DNA from: Dolomedes plantarius
Taxonomy: Eukaryota; Arthropoda; Arachnida; Araneae; Dolomedidae
Direction: 5' to 3'
DNA length: 64,000 nucleotides
Assembly: GCA_907164885.2 (NCBI GenBank)
Contig: OU015498.1
Coordinates: 127,907,227-127,971,226, forward strand
Every line of letters begins with the position of its first letter. Within the stretch, counting starts at the first letter, position 1. The position numbers and the translations under genes are program-made. The notes under the pieces were generated by a model that was not told the origin of the DNA, searched no databases, and saw nothing but the letters and a program-made list of their open reading frames with translations. Shown one piece after another: positions 47,627 to 57,643 of this stretch.

Positions 47627-48479
47627 TTTTACTTTCAGTTAGACTTTTTTTCCTTTCAAATTTATTATACTACGTATAAAAACTTTTTTTTAAAATGCCA
47701 TAACCGCGATTTTTACACCGCTTTATAATTTGTTGATACGAATATTTCTCCTCGGAAAGCGCAGTTACGTAACCTTCGAGCCATCTATCAATTTTAGAAG
47801 CCATTTTCAAAATAAATCTTTTATTTTACATTCCAATGAAAACAAAATAGTAGCTAACGATTATTCTGAAGTTGCCAAATTTTTATCTCAAAATGTAAAC
47901 GACAAAAATAAATCGCAAAATCGTTTCCATAAAGTGCGAATGACCTTCTGTAGTAAAGACTATTTCAGAATGCAACTGTTGGATAAAATAATATCAAAAT
48001 GTAAGCCAAAGCACTTGAAGAGTACAGAATTTGTAGGCAAAAAGTCCGATATTATCATAACATGACCAATGTGATGTTTCCGAGTGATACTACTTGCATG
48101 TAAATCGATAGCCTCCCAGAAATGCAATATTTATGCTATTGTTTTCTGCTGCGCAGTAAATGATTTACTTTATATTCCAAGTAGCGCGTTGAATATTCTA
48201 AAGAAAACATTTTTAGAATTTCAGTTGTATTACACCTACCATCTCGAGTGTAAGGTTTCGGTAAAGCAATTTGATAGGTTGAAAGGTGGTGAGATTTGTT
48301 TCTAGGGGATACTAAAAAATCAATATCAGTGATTAAAGTTAAGGAGATAATTAATTCAAATCAATCAGATGAAAGAGATGATAAAAATACAATGGTTAAG
48401 TTAAACTCCTTTTGATATTACACTCTAGACTCTAGACTCTTCTTTAAACGATAAGTGTGTTTGTTGCTGTTGTTTTTTC

Positions 48480-48665
48480 AGTATGGCAAACTCTTTACCC
48501 TTAGACATTCGTCCACACAAACCAGAATTTTTGTGGCTGCTTTATTATGGAATCAGCCTATAGGGGAACTAACATTGCTCCCTACAACAGGATAACACAA
48601 GAAAATCCATGCCTTTAGGGGGATTAGAACCTGAACCCACTCTGTAAAAGCTCACTACGCTTATA
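48480..48665 (-). mobile_element. Probable tRNA-derived SINE, worn
   Basis: On the minus strand AGCGTAGTGAGCTTTTACAG may be the A box and GGTTCTAATCCCC the B box, followed by a body and a CAACAGCAACAA-like tail at the left. Confidence 0.45.
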
Positions 48666-49316
48666 AATAACCTCAATACGATGTGAGAGCAGAAAAATAG
48701 AAATAAACAGAATAACGAAAAAATAGCAGATAATCTATAATCGAAAAGTATGCTTAATGTGGCGCATCAATTGACATCAAAAAAATTTTTCTGTCAGAGC
48801 TTTTCTTAATCACGAATTAGCAAAATCCTGCTTTTTAAATCTGTTTTTTGTGGTGTAAAATATTTTTTAAGTGCAGTGCGTGCGTCCTATAAAACCTTAT
48901 ATTTCTATTTTTTTTTTCAAAAAATAATTTTATACCATAGTAACACACATCGATAATTTAATGCCCTGAAAAGAAAATCAACTACTGAAAAATATAAACT
49001 TCCGAATTCCTAATATTTGTAGTTTGATACATGATTTTTTTCGGATAGGTATAAGTTTATAATCAAAAATATGTTAGTTAAATTATTTATTCTTAAAATT
49101 TTTATTTCAAAAACCGTAAATGAATATATGTTTTTTTTATACTTTTTTCGGGAAATTTAAATGAGATGAACCCACTTTTTCTACTTTCATTGTGTCAAGT
49201 TTCAGTTATAAGTTTCAACTTGAGGAAACTCAACGTTCTGATTAAATTCCATTCTTTTTTTTCTTGTATCTACATATCTTCTTAAAAATAATAAAGAAAT
49301 AACATCTTGATTTCAG

Positions 49317-49484
49317 GTATACGTCATCTCCGCCATTCCAAGAACCATATCAGATGACGTCCGCCAACAAGCCCCTCCAGACTACGAAAGCGCCTTAAGA
49401 GCTAAGAACTACCACAGGGAAGCACCTCCCTCCTACGAGACAGCGGTCTCGAAAGACATGTCTTCATATTCCATGACTTTGTAG
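49317..49484 (+). CDS. PPxY membrane protein gene, last exon
   Basis: The exon follows the acceptor TTTCAG and encodes 55 residues and a TAG. The tail has two copies of one motif, APPDYESAL and APPSYETAV, separated by 11 residues. PPxY motifs bind WW domains, typically of NEDD4-family ubiquitin ligases, so the protein probably recruits such a ligase to a membrane for sorting or degradation. The frame is in phase with the transmembrane exon at 41872-41974. GC content and codon use are clearly higher than in the flanking intron, and AATAAA lies 33 bases after the stop. The C-terminus is SMTL. The family is not certain. Confidence 0.82.
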   Translation, partial: VYVISAIPRTISDDVRQQAPPDYESALRAKNYHREAPPSYETAVSKDMSSYSMTL

Positions 49485-49516
49485 ATTCAGTCTCGTTTTC
49501 TATCGTATAATATTTT

Positions 49517-49522
49517 AATAAA
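49517..49522 (+). terminator. Polyadenylation signal of the PPxY gene
   Basis: AATAAA lies 33 bases downstream of the stop codon, giving a very short 3' untranslated region if used. Confidence 0.65.
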
Positions 49523-49864
49523 GAGTTTATATATCAAAAGTGAACTTATTTTTTAATTCAGCGAAGTAATGAGGAAATAGACATTTTTTTTTTTTGCTAA
49601 TGGTGAGTTACAAGACTGTATATAGATAAACTAGCTGAATACCCTTGCTTCGCTACGGAGTACATTCAAATTAAATACAATGGCCAATGTAGGCAATTAA
49701 TGCCAAAAAAAAAAACCTATTTATAAAAAGTCGTAACGGATATTTTTATAGACAAAATAATGTAGAAGACAATATTCAAATTAAATACAACGGTCAATGT
49801 ACGCAATTAATTTGTATGTTGAATATCCATAAAACATACTAATTTGAATTAAATTCTTAAAATA

Positions 49865-51590
49865 CAGGGTGTTTATAATTAAAGTTTAAGTTTCAAAACA
49901 CTAAAAAAAAGAACCACTGATGAGAATGACGTCAAATTTTAACTGCATGTTATTGAAGAAGGCGGAAAGCGTATGGCAGAAGAAAAAATTTAGTTTCAAA
50001 AGTTAGCAACAGATGGTGATGTAAGCGGCAGAAGATGTAAATTAAAATACCTGTCATGCGCACGACACATTTCAAAGCTATAAAACCGCCAGGTACACGG
50101 CTGTTCCTCATTTCGCGTCTCTGACGTTCGCCATGGGTGTCTCACTGCAGGACCGCGATCTGCTGGTAAAACTGTATTACAAGAACGATAATTGTGCAAG
50201 AGTAGCTCTGCAAAAGTTCAGGACACTGAAGGGTATAAAAGAAGGCGTTGGTCCAATGAGTGTCGTGGGTCTGAAGAAAATGATGCAAAAATTCGAAACG
50301 ACAGGTTAGTTTGATGTGCAATCTGGTAGAGGGAGAAAACGAGTGCATTCGACGGTAGTTGAAGAAGTGGCCACAGCATTACAGGAGGGGTCGGCCGGTG
50401 GTGTGCAACCGTGCAGTGCACGAGGAATTGCCCGAACATTGGACAGGCCTACGAGTTCAGTGCTGAAAATTGTACGAAACATCCTGCAATGCTATCCGTA
50501 CAAAATTGGCCACGTGCAGGAGTTGCTTCCGTCTGACCTGCCAGCAAGGGAGACGTTTGCGTTAGAATTTCTTGGTCGCATGGAAGTGGATAATGAATGG
50601 CCGAGGAAAATTTTGTGAACAGATGAAGCCCATTTCCATCTGACAGGGTACGTCAATACCCAGAATTGTCGAATATGGGTAACAGAAAATCCACTGACAA
50701 CGCACCCCGTACCACTTCATCCTGAAAAGGTCACGGTGTCGTGCGGCTTTACGGCATCATTCATCCTACAGCCATATTTTTTCGAGCAGACGGGTGCTTC
50801 CGGTCGTGTTACCGCTACCGTCACTGGTCAGCGCTATGCGTCTCTTTTGCGTAACCACGTCATTCCAGCTCCGCAACAGTGTGGATGAAATCATTTTTAT
50901 GCAAGATGGCGCTCCTCCGCACATTGCACATCCCGTGAAGCAGCTGCTGAGGCGCCATTTCGGAAATGCTTGAATTATCAGCCGTCATTTCCCTACAGCC
51001 TGGCCCTCCCGATCACCTGATCTTGCTCCGTGTGACTTCTGGCTCTGGGGTTATCTCAAAGATGTTGTGTTCCGTGCTCCAATTGCAAATTTAGCGGAAT
51101 TAAAGGCACGCATTTCACAACACATTCTGAACATCACCTCGGAGACACTGCGATCCGTTGTGGAACATGCTGTTTGTCGCTTTCAACTTGTTGCAAACAA
51201 CGGTGGACACCATATTGAACATGTTTTGCGCCATTTCCGAACTTCTTTGATGAATGGTTCTTATGCGGTATGTCTCTTGAAACCGATTTGTGCCTTTCGA
51301 TGTGATATGTACAGTCATGCAAATAAAATTACTCAACAACTCTAATTTGTCAATGTGTTTTAATGTGTAACTTACACCTTAGCCGTTGTTTTACGAATCA
51401 TTTCTCATTTCTCGTCGTGATTCTGCCGCTTACAGCGCCATCTGTTGCGAAAATTTGAAACTAAATTTTTTCTTCTGCCATACGCTTTCCGCCTTCTTCA
51501 ATAACATGCCGTTCAAATTTGACGTCATTCTCATCAGTGGTTCTTTTTTTATAGCGTTTTGAAACTTAAACTTTAATTATAATCACCCTG
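49865..51590 (+). mobile_element. Long-TIR mariner-type element in the Helitron
   Basis: It runs from CAGGGTGTTTATAATTAAAG to the inverted CTTTAATTATAATCACCCTG, with TA at 49863-49864 and 51591-51592. The inverted repeats extend about 170 bp (to about 50034 and from about 51421), far longer than usual for mariner. One transposase gene lies between them. Confidence 0.9.
50133..51345 (+). pseudogene. Mariner-type transposase with DUF4817-like N-terminus, broken
   Basis: It starts MGVSLQDRDLLVKLYYKND, a short helix-turn-helix seen in a group of animal transposases (the DUF4817 type), followed by SARGIARTLDRPTSSVLKIV. The first catalytic Asp is in TDEAHFHLTGYVNTQN (about 50619). A frameshift at about 50885 leads to the second Asp in IIFMQDGAPPHIA. 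The third is in SPDLAPCDFWLWGYLKD (about 51030). Lesions: TAG at 50307, TGA at 50616, the frameshift near 50885 and a TGA at about 50971. Most lesions are single-base changes, so decay is moderate. Confidence 0.9.
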
Positions 51591-52094
51591 TACTTCCATC
51601 TCAGTTAGTCTAGTGGATAAATTATATCTTTAACCGTATTTTAATGTTTTTGTCAATTAATTTCGTTGTTATGCACGTGACGCAAAATTGATTTGAAGTA
51701 TCACAAAAAGAAAAGAAACCACGTGATCAGCATTTACTAAATTAAATTCTAAAAATTAATCTTTAAAAATTCACTAAAAATCAGAAAAGGGAGGTAAAGA
51801 TTCGAAAATGATTTCATTTTAAAGAAATTTTTATGATCTTTCTCTTGATATAAATTTTATAACCCTCAGATTATTATTTTCAATGCAAACTTTAAAGAAT
51901 GTTACAAAAACAGCTTAAAAATTCAATTTTAAAAAATCGAAGTACAATTTTTCAAAACTCTTTCTTAGTGCACCCCTACACTATAAGAAGAATCACCATG
52001 CAAAATTTCAGCCCTTTAGGTCCAGCGGTTTGGTCTGTGCGTTATTTGTCAGTCAGTCAGTTAGTCAGTTACGGAACTGTTTTATATATATAGA

Positions 52095-52449
52095 TACAAA
52101 AACAACAAACAAACAAAAGAGAACTAAAACGACCATGAACCCAAAAGTTTCCTAGCTGTCCAATATCGCTCCCGCACTTGAGCTGGAGGTAGAATGGGGC
52201 TACTTAGAATATGGGGGAAGTCTATGCCGTCTCTTCGATTACAGGGCTTGCAAAAGGGTTCTGAAACGATGTTTATATGACAGAGATGTTTAAGTAGGCA
52301 ATCATGGCCCGGTGATGAAATTTGTTGGCAAACGCAACAAAGAATTCAATATCGAGTGGGTTGAGCAAATACCACTGAAACCTATTTAAAAGCATCTAGT
52401 AAGATACTGTTTACATAGTTAAAAATATTGAAATATATTTAACAAATGA
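52095..52449. other. Spacer without recognised features
   Basis: Slightly GC-richer at 52150-52250. Nothing recognised; the left end of the MITE described next should lie here but is not preserved. Confidence 0.4.
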
Positions 52450-52482
52450 CAAACCTCCAAAACGATTAGGAACGAAATTTTT
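52450..52482. mobile_element. Harbinger-type MITE, copy 3, left fragment
   Basis: CCTCCAAAACGATTAGGAAC and the following AAATTTTT match the centre of the two MITEs in the copia element. The rest continues at 59068-59161 after the SINE and BEL insertions. The left terminus is lost. Confidence 0.7.
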
Positions 52483-52545
52483 GTTGTTGTTGCTGATGCC
52501 CCCTGGTTGGAGGTTCTATTCACCATGTCCTAATAGGCTATTGGG
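52483..52545 (-). mobile_element. SINE 3' tail, separated from its head by the BEL element
   Basis: On the minus strand: CCAGGGGGCATCAGCAACAA and CAACAAC, equivalent to the tail of the family 1 SINE at 31122. ACGAAATTTTT at 52472-52482 is one copy of the SINE's target duplication. Confidence 0.75.
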
Positions 52546-52741
52546 TAAACAAGAAAACCGAAATAAATAATATTTCAAGAGATACAAAACTACATCCTTT
52601 ATTTCCGGTGGTCCAGTGGTTTCTGAACTTACAAAGAGGAAAGAAAAACAAAAATATACTTTTACATCAATCTGGCTGGTATCGCCATCTATTGGAAGAA
52701 TTATGAAGTATCATTATATCATTAAGTACCATTATTCTACA
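52546..52741 (-). repeat. BEL 3' LTR
   Basis: On the minus strand it runs from TGTAGAATAATGGTAC to GGTTTTCTTGTTTA. GGTGGGGAG just before it on that strand is the likely polypurine tract. Confidence 0.9.
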
Positions 52742-52998
52742 CTCCCCACCGAACTCTGCTTACAGAGTTCAATTACTAACACATTCAAACACTTAAGACA
52801 AAAATTCTTAAACTAAAAGTATTTAGAAAATTAGAGTTTACACTACTGTTTTTTACTTAATGAACAAACAAAAAATGTCCTAAATTTAGTTCAGTTTATG
52901 AGTTGTGAGTGTGTACTGAGTGAGTATGTATAGACACAGGGTTATTTATAGTCCTAGGTGATTTCCAAGGGATATAATAATTGCACTGATCGTTTGTA

Positions 52999-54165
52999 CT
53001 ACCCTTTAGGTGTTCGTACGAGGCAAGACCTTACTAGTCCATCTCTACCTTTGAATGTCTCTTCGATCACTCCGAGGTCCCAAAGAAATTTGGATTTAGA
53101 TTGTCCTTCCAAGAGCACAACGTCCTTCACCTTGAGTTCAGCTTTTGGAACTGGAGTCGTTAAATTGTGCGCAGTTTTCAAGTTCAGAAGGTAGTTATCT
53201 TTCCATTTCTGCCAAATTCTGTTCAACAACACAGTTTGGTACTTCTTTCTCCTGGTCAGACTCTCTTTAGACGACACGTTGTTCATTAGTTCTACGAAGT
53301 GCGCTGGATACTCAAGACTGTTTCTGTCTGGATACAGAAAATGATCTGGGGACAGGGCTTCAGGTTCTCCAGCTTCGCTGTACACGTAACTCAGTGGACG
53401 ATGATTCCCCACAATTTCGACTTCTGAAAGGACTGTGGTCATCTCTTCAAAATTAAGCAGCGCTCTCCCAAGTATTTTCTTAAGAGGATCTTTAATAGTC
53501 TTCATTAGGCGTTCATAAAATCCTCCCCACCATGGCGAGAGTTCCATGATGAACTTCCACGTTATTCCTTCTGAAGAGACGAAATTTTGTATTGTAGAAT
53601 CCCTGATTATCTTGTTAAAGGAGGATAACTCCTTTTTGGCACTCTTGAAGGACTTGGCGTTGTCCGAATAAATGATTCTATAGTTTCCTCTACGGGCAAG
53701 AAATCGACGAAATGCTAAGAGAAACTTTTCTGTTGACATGCTGGACACGAGCTCCAAGTGTACTCCCCTAGTTACTGCACAAGTGAAAAGGCTTATGTAA
53801 GCTTTCTGTTTCTCTTCTCCTTCTCTGACGAAGACCGGTCCTGTGAAATCCACTCCTACGACGCTAAAGGGTGGCGTCATGGCCAATCTGTCTCTTGGGA
53901 TGGGTGCAGTCAACTGTGTTGCTGGTTTTACAGCTGATCTTCGGCAGATGAGGCAACGATGAATGACTTGTTTAATGCGCTGCCTCCCCTTAGGAATCCA
54001 AAACTTTCTTCTTACTCTGGTCAGAGTGCAGTCTACGCCAGAGTAAAAGGCTCGTTCATGTTCTCTGCGAATTATGAGACTCGTCAAAGTTGCTGTGTTC
54101 GGGAGAAGCGCCGGTTTCTTTTCTTCATACGTCAAGTAATCACTTTCATCTAAACGGCTTGACAC
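52999..54165 (-). CDS. BEL/Pao integrase region
   Basis: This is the longest open frame in the element (388 codons). The HHCC zinc-binding part is seen in REHERAFYSGVDCTLTRVR and RCLICRR. The catalytic core follows: first Asp in VGVDFTGPVFV, second in IIYSDNAKSFKS, Glu in PWWGGFYERLMKTIKDPL. A BEL-type C-terminal domain with VGNHRPLSYVY and LSPDHFLYP comes next, then LKVKDVVLLEG. All catalytic residues are present. It opens with a GTG or continues from the polyprotein, from which it is separated by stops at about 54170-54310. It inserts the cDNA into host DNA. Confidence 0.92.
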   Translation of the reverse strand: MSSRLDESDYLTYEEKKPALLPNTATLTSLIIRREHERAFYSGVDCTLTRVRRKFWIPKGRQRIKQVIHRCLICRRSAVKPATQLTAPIPRDRLAMTPPFSVVGVDFTGPVFVREGEEKQKAYISLFTCAVTRGVHLELVSSMSTEKFLLAFRRFLARRGNYRIIYSDNAKSFKSAKKELSSFNKIIRDSTIQNFVSSEGITWKFIMELSPWWGGFYERLMKTIKDPLKKILGRALLNFEEMTTVLSEVEIVGNHRPLSYVYSEAGEPEALSPDHFLYPDRNSLEYPAHFVELMNNVSSKESLTRRKKYQTVLLNRIWQKWKDNYLLNLKTAHNLTTPVPKAELKVKDVVLLEGQSKSKFLWDLGVIEETFKGRDGLVRSCLVRTPKG

Positions 54166-54310
54166 TCTTATGATGCCATCTCCATCAAGGAACTAAGACA
54201 GAGTGAATAGAGAGAAGTCCCGGCCAAAAGATCTTCCCTGTTGGAGACTCTTCAACTCTGACGGGTAGAACTCTGTTTGAACTTCCCGTAAGCAAATCCT
54301 TTCTGTCTCT

Positions 54311-55169
54311 TCAAGCTCTTGGGCCGTCAGATTTTCTTCCAGACATGTTCCTCCCCTTGCTCTTGAAACAAATCTTTTCATCCATGCTCTTGAAACAAAT
54401 CTTTTCATCCTTGCTCTTGAAACAAATCTTTTCATCCACGATTCGTAGAATTTTCAGATACGAACTATATCTAGACGTGTCAAGTAGCCTCTTCTTTGAC
54501 TCTACTACGCATTCGTGAACGGTCACCTCCTTCTTCATCTCAAGTAAGTGGCAATCAACCTCTTGAAGTTCTTGTGAAGGCCAATCTGCTTCAACTTGTG
54601 ACAACCAGTCGGTACCATGAAACCAAAGACGTAACTCTCGCAGCACAGACATGGGTATACCACGAGAGATCAAATCCGCTGGGTTATCTTTACCAGGCAC
54701 ATGTAGCCATTTGGCTTCTGAAGTCAACTCCTGTATTTCCTTAACTCTGTTAGATACGAACTGTTTTAACTTAAGAGGGGAAGATTTCACCCAGTAGAGC
54801 ACAATTAACGAGTCCGTCCAAAAGCATATTTTGTCCACACAAATTGTTTTACTGAAGGACTTTAACACTGTCTTGCTTGCTTAACCTTGCTGACAGAACT
54901 GCTCCCATGGGTTCTAAACGAGGCAAAGTTTGTTGGAGTTCATGAGTTGTTGTCTTTACGGGTGACACTCTTCCTTTTGCAGAGATGAATGAGATTACTA
55001 TTCTCTCATCGCGAGTTATGATTATAAAGTAGGACACTGTGCCATAAGCCTTTAAACTGGCGTCAGAAAATATGTGAAGTTCAATGCGATCTATTACCTT
55101 ATTTCCTGTCTCAAAAAAATAGTAACGTGGAATTTCTAACAAATCTAATTCTCTGATATCGTCGCACAA
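54311..55169 (-). pseudogene. BEL/Pao RNase H and connection, frameshifted
   Basis: One piece (55169-54849) has IELHIFSDASLKAYGTVSYF with the first RNase H Asp and then PRLEPMGAVLSARL. After a frameshift near 54860 the second piece has DKICFWTDSLIVLYWVKSSP with the next Asp and LHVPGKDNPADLISRG with the last. Near its end is a three-fold 9-residue repeat (DEKICFKS-K/M) coded by 27-nt units at 54358-54438. RNase H removes RNA during cDNA synthesis. Confidence 0.88.
54358..54438 (-). repeat. 27-nt tandem repeat, three units, in frame
   Basis: Unit: TGCTCTTGAAACAAATCTTT TCATCC plus one variable base pair position. Three units are almost identical and keep the reading frame. Confidence 0.92.
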
Positions 55170-56681
55170 CTGTGGCCACGTTGACCCAATATCTCAAGAT
55201 AGTGTTTCATCCCAATCTACATTTGCTTTCCACAACGCTTGGATCAACATTTTAATTCGAATTGTGAAAGGTCCAAGAAAATCTATGGGGTCAAATATCA
55301 TACCCACAACACTTAAAAGATGACGTTTCGTCAAAACCGGCATTGAAATAACAGTGATCAAATTCTATGTATCAAAATAAAGCCTATCTTTTTCAGGATT
55401 CCAACCTAATCCCAAAACTTTAAGAGGGAAATTGCCATGACCCAAATAGTTATTCGCACTGTTTCCGTTTTCTACGTGAATATTTGATTTTTCCTACAGT
55501 TCACGAAGTTGTTTACAATTACTCTGCCATTTCCGTAACTCCATACCTGCGTCCTTAAATATCTGCATACATTCAAGGCTAGTTTAGAACGCATCTTCTA
55601 CAGTCTGCCGACCACTAATTAGGTCGTCAACATACAGATTTTCATTTAGAGTTTGGAAAGTTGAAGGTAAGTTCTCAGAATATTTTTCAATATGTTCCTT
55701 TACTGTGGCGGCTAACAAAAATGGAGAACAATTTATACCGAACAACACACGGCAAAATCTGTAAATAATAGGGTTCTCTTGGTCAAGTTCGTTAATCCAA
55801 AAAAATCTAGATACATCTCTATCAATTGGATCAAGCTGTAGTTGCAGAAAAGCTTGGAGTTTGTCTGCGGTAATTGTAATGGGATTTTCTCTAAATTTAA
55901 GCAACAAATCCAAAATATCAGGGTATAGATTGGGTCCAACATGTAGACAGTCATTTAACGATAGCTCATTTTTTGCGTGACTGGAAGCATCAAATACAAT
56001 CCTCAACCGACTCGTCATTTTTTCGCTCCTGATAACCGCTCTGTGCGGTAAATAAAATTCAACCCCCTTTTTTTCGCTTTGTTTTTGAACCCTCTCTATT
56101 ATACCTTCGCGTTCATAACCCTGAATCACGTCTTTATACTCATTAAAAAGATCCAAATCGTTAAAAAAACGCAGACGCAATCTACGAAATCTTTCTGACG
56201 CCACTTCAAAATTGCTTTTTAGCATGTCCTTGGCACCATCTTTCCACAAAAGATTTACTGTGTATCTATTACCATCAAATTTAAGATTAGACTTAAATTG
56301 TTCTAGTTGTTTGTGTTCACACAAAGAGTCACTTTTATCAATTATCCCTAAACTCTCCAAATCATGAAATTTCGACAAATCTTTTAATACCACTGCATTG
56401 CTAACAGATACCTGTGAACACACAACCTCATTTTCAAACTCACATCCCGCCACGAGCTAACCAAAATGGGAATTTATCGCCATTAGGTGTGGAGTGGTTT
56501 CAACTCTCTCATTCCGCACAATTTCCCAGAATACATCGGCGCCTAACAGTATTTCGTAATCACACGTCTCCCCTGCACAAGCGCTAACATCTGCAAAATC
56601 CATTCCAAGTTCTTTCATTTTGTTTATTATTTTCTCCGACGGTGGGAGGATAGGAGCCGAACTTATAGTTTCAGTTACCAA
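55170..56681 (-). pseudogene. BEL/Pao protease end and reverse transcriptase
   Basis: Most of this stretch is in one minus frame with a few stops (for example at about 56455 and 55582). It starts with the region after the protease (SSAPILPPSEKI, YEILLGADVFWEIV). The reverse transcriptase then shows YLPHRAVIRSEKMTSRLRIVFDAS, ITADKLQAFLQLQL with the first catalytic Asp, and LNENLYVDDLISG with the YVDD pair at about 55625. The connection part follows (FPLKVLGLGWNPEKDRL, GMIFDPIDFLGPFTIR). It copies element RNA into DNA. Confidence 0.9.
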
Positions 56682-56699
56682 ACACTGAACTATCTATTT

Positions 56700-56900
56700 C
56701 CAACTTTGTTTTTTATTTTGCAGCTCAACGCGAACAACCGGATATGCCCTTTGCTTGGCAGTTTTGGCGCCAAATGAAAAACTGAAAGATTTTCATGTTT
56801 AATTGGTTTTAAACGCAAATTATTTGCTAAGGATTCACTGATAAAGGTTCGGTGCGACCCTTGATCAAGAAGAATGCGTATATATTTAGTTTCTCTTTCT
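56700..56900 (-). pseudogene. BEL/Pao aspartic protease
   Basis: The motif ILLDQGSHRTFISESLANNL lies in a frame shifted relative to Gag. Active BEL proteases usually have DSG; here Gln replaces Ser. A TAG at about 56692 interrupts the frame soon after. Confidence 0.75.
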
Positions 56901-56923
56901 GATTTTGCGATTGCTGTGCATGT

Positions 56924-57631
56924 TTATAAAATGACCCTTCTCGACCCAACGATGTTGTTATGGCACTGGGGAATCGAGCCGAACGATTGAGTTTCGCTTT
57001 CATTTTGTTTTGATACATTGTTACAAATTGACTCGTGGTGTGACCTAGATCCACATTTACAATTAGTTTTGTTTCTGCAGAAACGCCAAACATGATTTTT
57101 ATTGAAACATTTTAGACATCTAAATTCTTTTTTTAACTTTGCTAGTTTTTCATCTAGCGTAACATCACATTTATATTTATCATGTGACTTATTACAAAAC
57201 AAGCAATTAGGAACAACAGTATTAAATGCAGCAGCTGATGACTGAAAGTTAAACTTACGGTTGACTGTGTGTGGGTTGTGTTGATCAAGCCTGCCTCTCC
57301 CCCTTGGATAATTAGTGCTTTGACCAGTCAGCGTGATCGCTGATTCTCGACATTCCACTTCATTTCGTATATACTCAACAAGCTCATTGATGTTAAACTC
57401 GTCCCTAGAACTTCTTTTACGATTGTATTCTAAGCTCATTTCATCTGGTATTTTCTCTAAAATAATGGGACACAATAAACTACCATAAGACCCCGCTGTA
57501 ACATTTAAAGAGCGTAAACTGCGAATATGTATTTCACACGTGTCATAAAACTTACGTAAACTTTTAACATCACGGGCATCTTTAATACTTTGCATGTCAA
57601 GTAACTTTTTTATATGAGCACTAATTATCAA
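56924..57631 (-). CDS. BEL/Pao Gag, C-terminal part with zinc knuckles
   Basis: It begins MIISAHIKKLLDMQSIKDA and has the conserved Pao Gag helical pattern (LRKFYDTCEIHIRSLRSL, PIILEKIPDEMSLEY), a basic linker, then three cysteine clusters: CLFCNKSHDKYKC, CLKCFNKNHVWRFC and CKCGSRSHHESIC. A stop at about 57632-57643 separates it from the preceding Gag piece in the same frame. It binds and packages the RNA. Confidence 0.85.
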   Translation of the reverse strand: MIISAHIKKLLDMQSIKDARDVKSLRKFYDTCEIHIRSLRSLNVTAGSYGSLLCPIILEKIPDEMSLEYNRKRSSRDEFNINELVEYIRNEVECRESAITLTGQSTNYPRGRGRLDQHNPHTVNRKFNFQSSAAAFNTVVPNCLFCNKSHDKYKCDVTLDEKLAKLKKEFRCLKCFNKNHVWRFCRNKTNCKCGSRSHHESICNNVSKQNESETQSFGSIPQCHNNIVGSRRVIL

Positions 57632-57643
57632 ATCTGTACGACC

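Larger units (their letters stand above)
46477..47953 (-). mobile_element. mariner-type (IS630/Tc1/mariner) element, decayed
   Basis: The 37-bp ends (CTACAGAAGGTCCTTCGCAC... at 46477-46513 and the complement at 47917-47953) differ at one base. TA follows the right end; the left flank is TG, probably mutated. It carries a minus-strand transposase broken by frameshifts and by a 171-bp MITE. Confidence 0.88.
41975..49316 (+). other. Intron of the PPxY gene, 7.3 kb, filled with mobile elements
   Basis: The intron begins GTAAAC and ends TTGATTTCAG. It contains the LINE (42665-43538), a mariner-type element with a nested MITE (46477-47953) and a SINE (about 48480-48660). The parts 43554-46476 and 47954-48479 hold no other recognised element. 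Confidence 0.7.
49631..52094 (-). mobile_element. Non-autonomous Helitron, copy D, split by a mariner-type element
   Basis: On the minus strand it starts TCTATATATATAAAACAGTT and ends TTCAGCTAG, between A and T. The sequence breaks at 49862 and continues at 51593, exactly at the TA duplication of the inserted element. Confidence 0.85.

Noticed and set aside
47730..48065. A 111-codon plus-strand frame
   Set aside because: It runs across the right inverted repeat of the mariner-type element and shows no domain.
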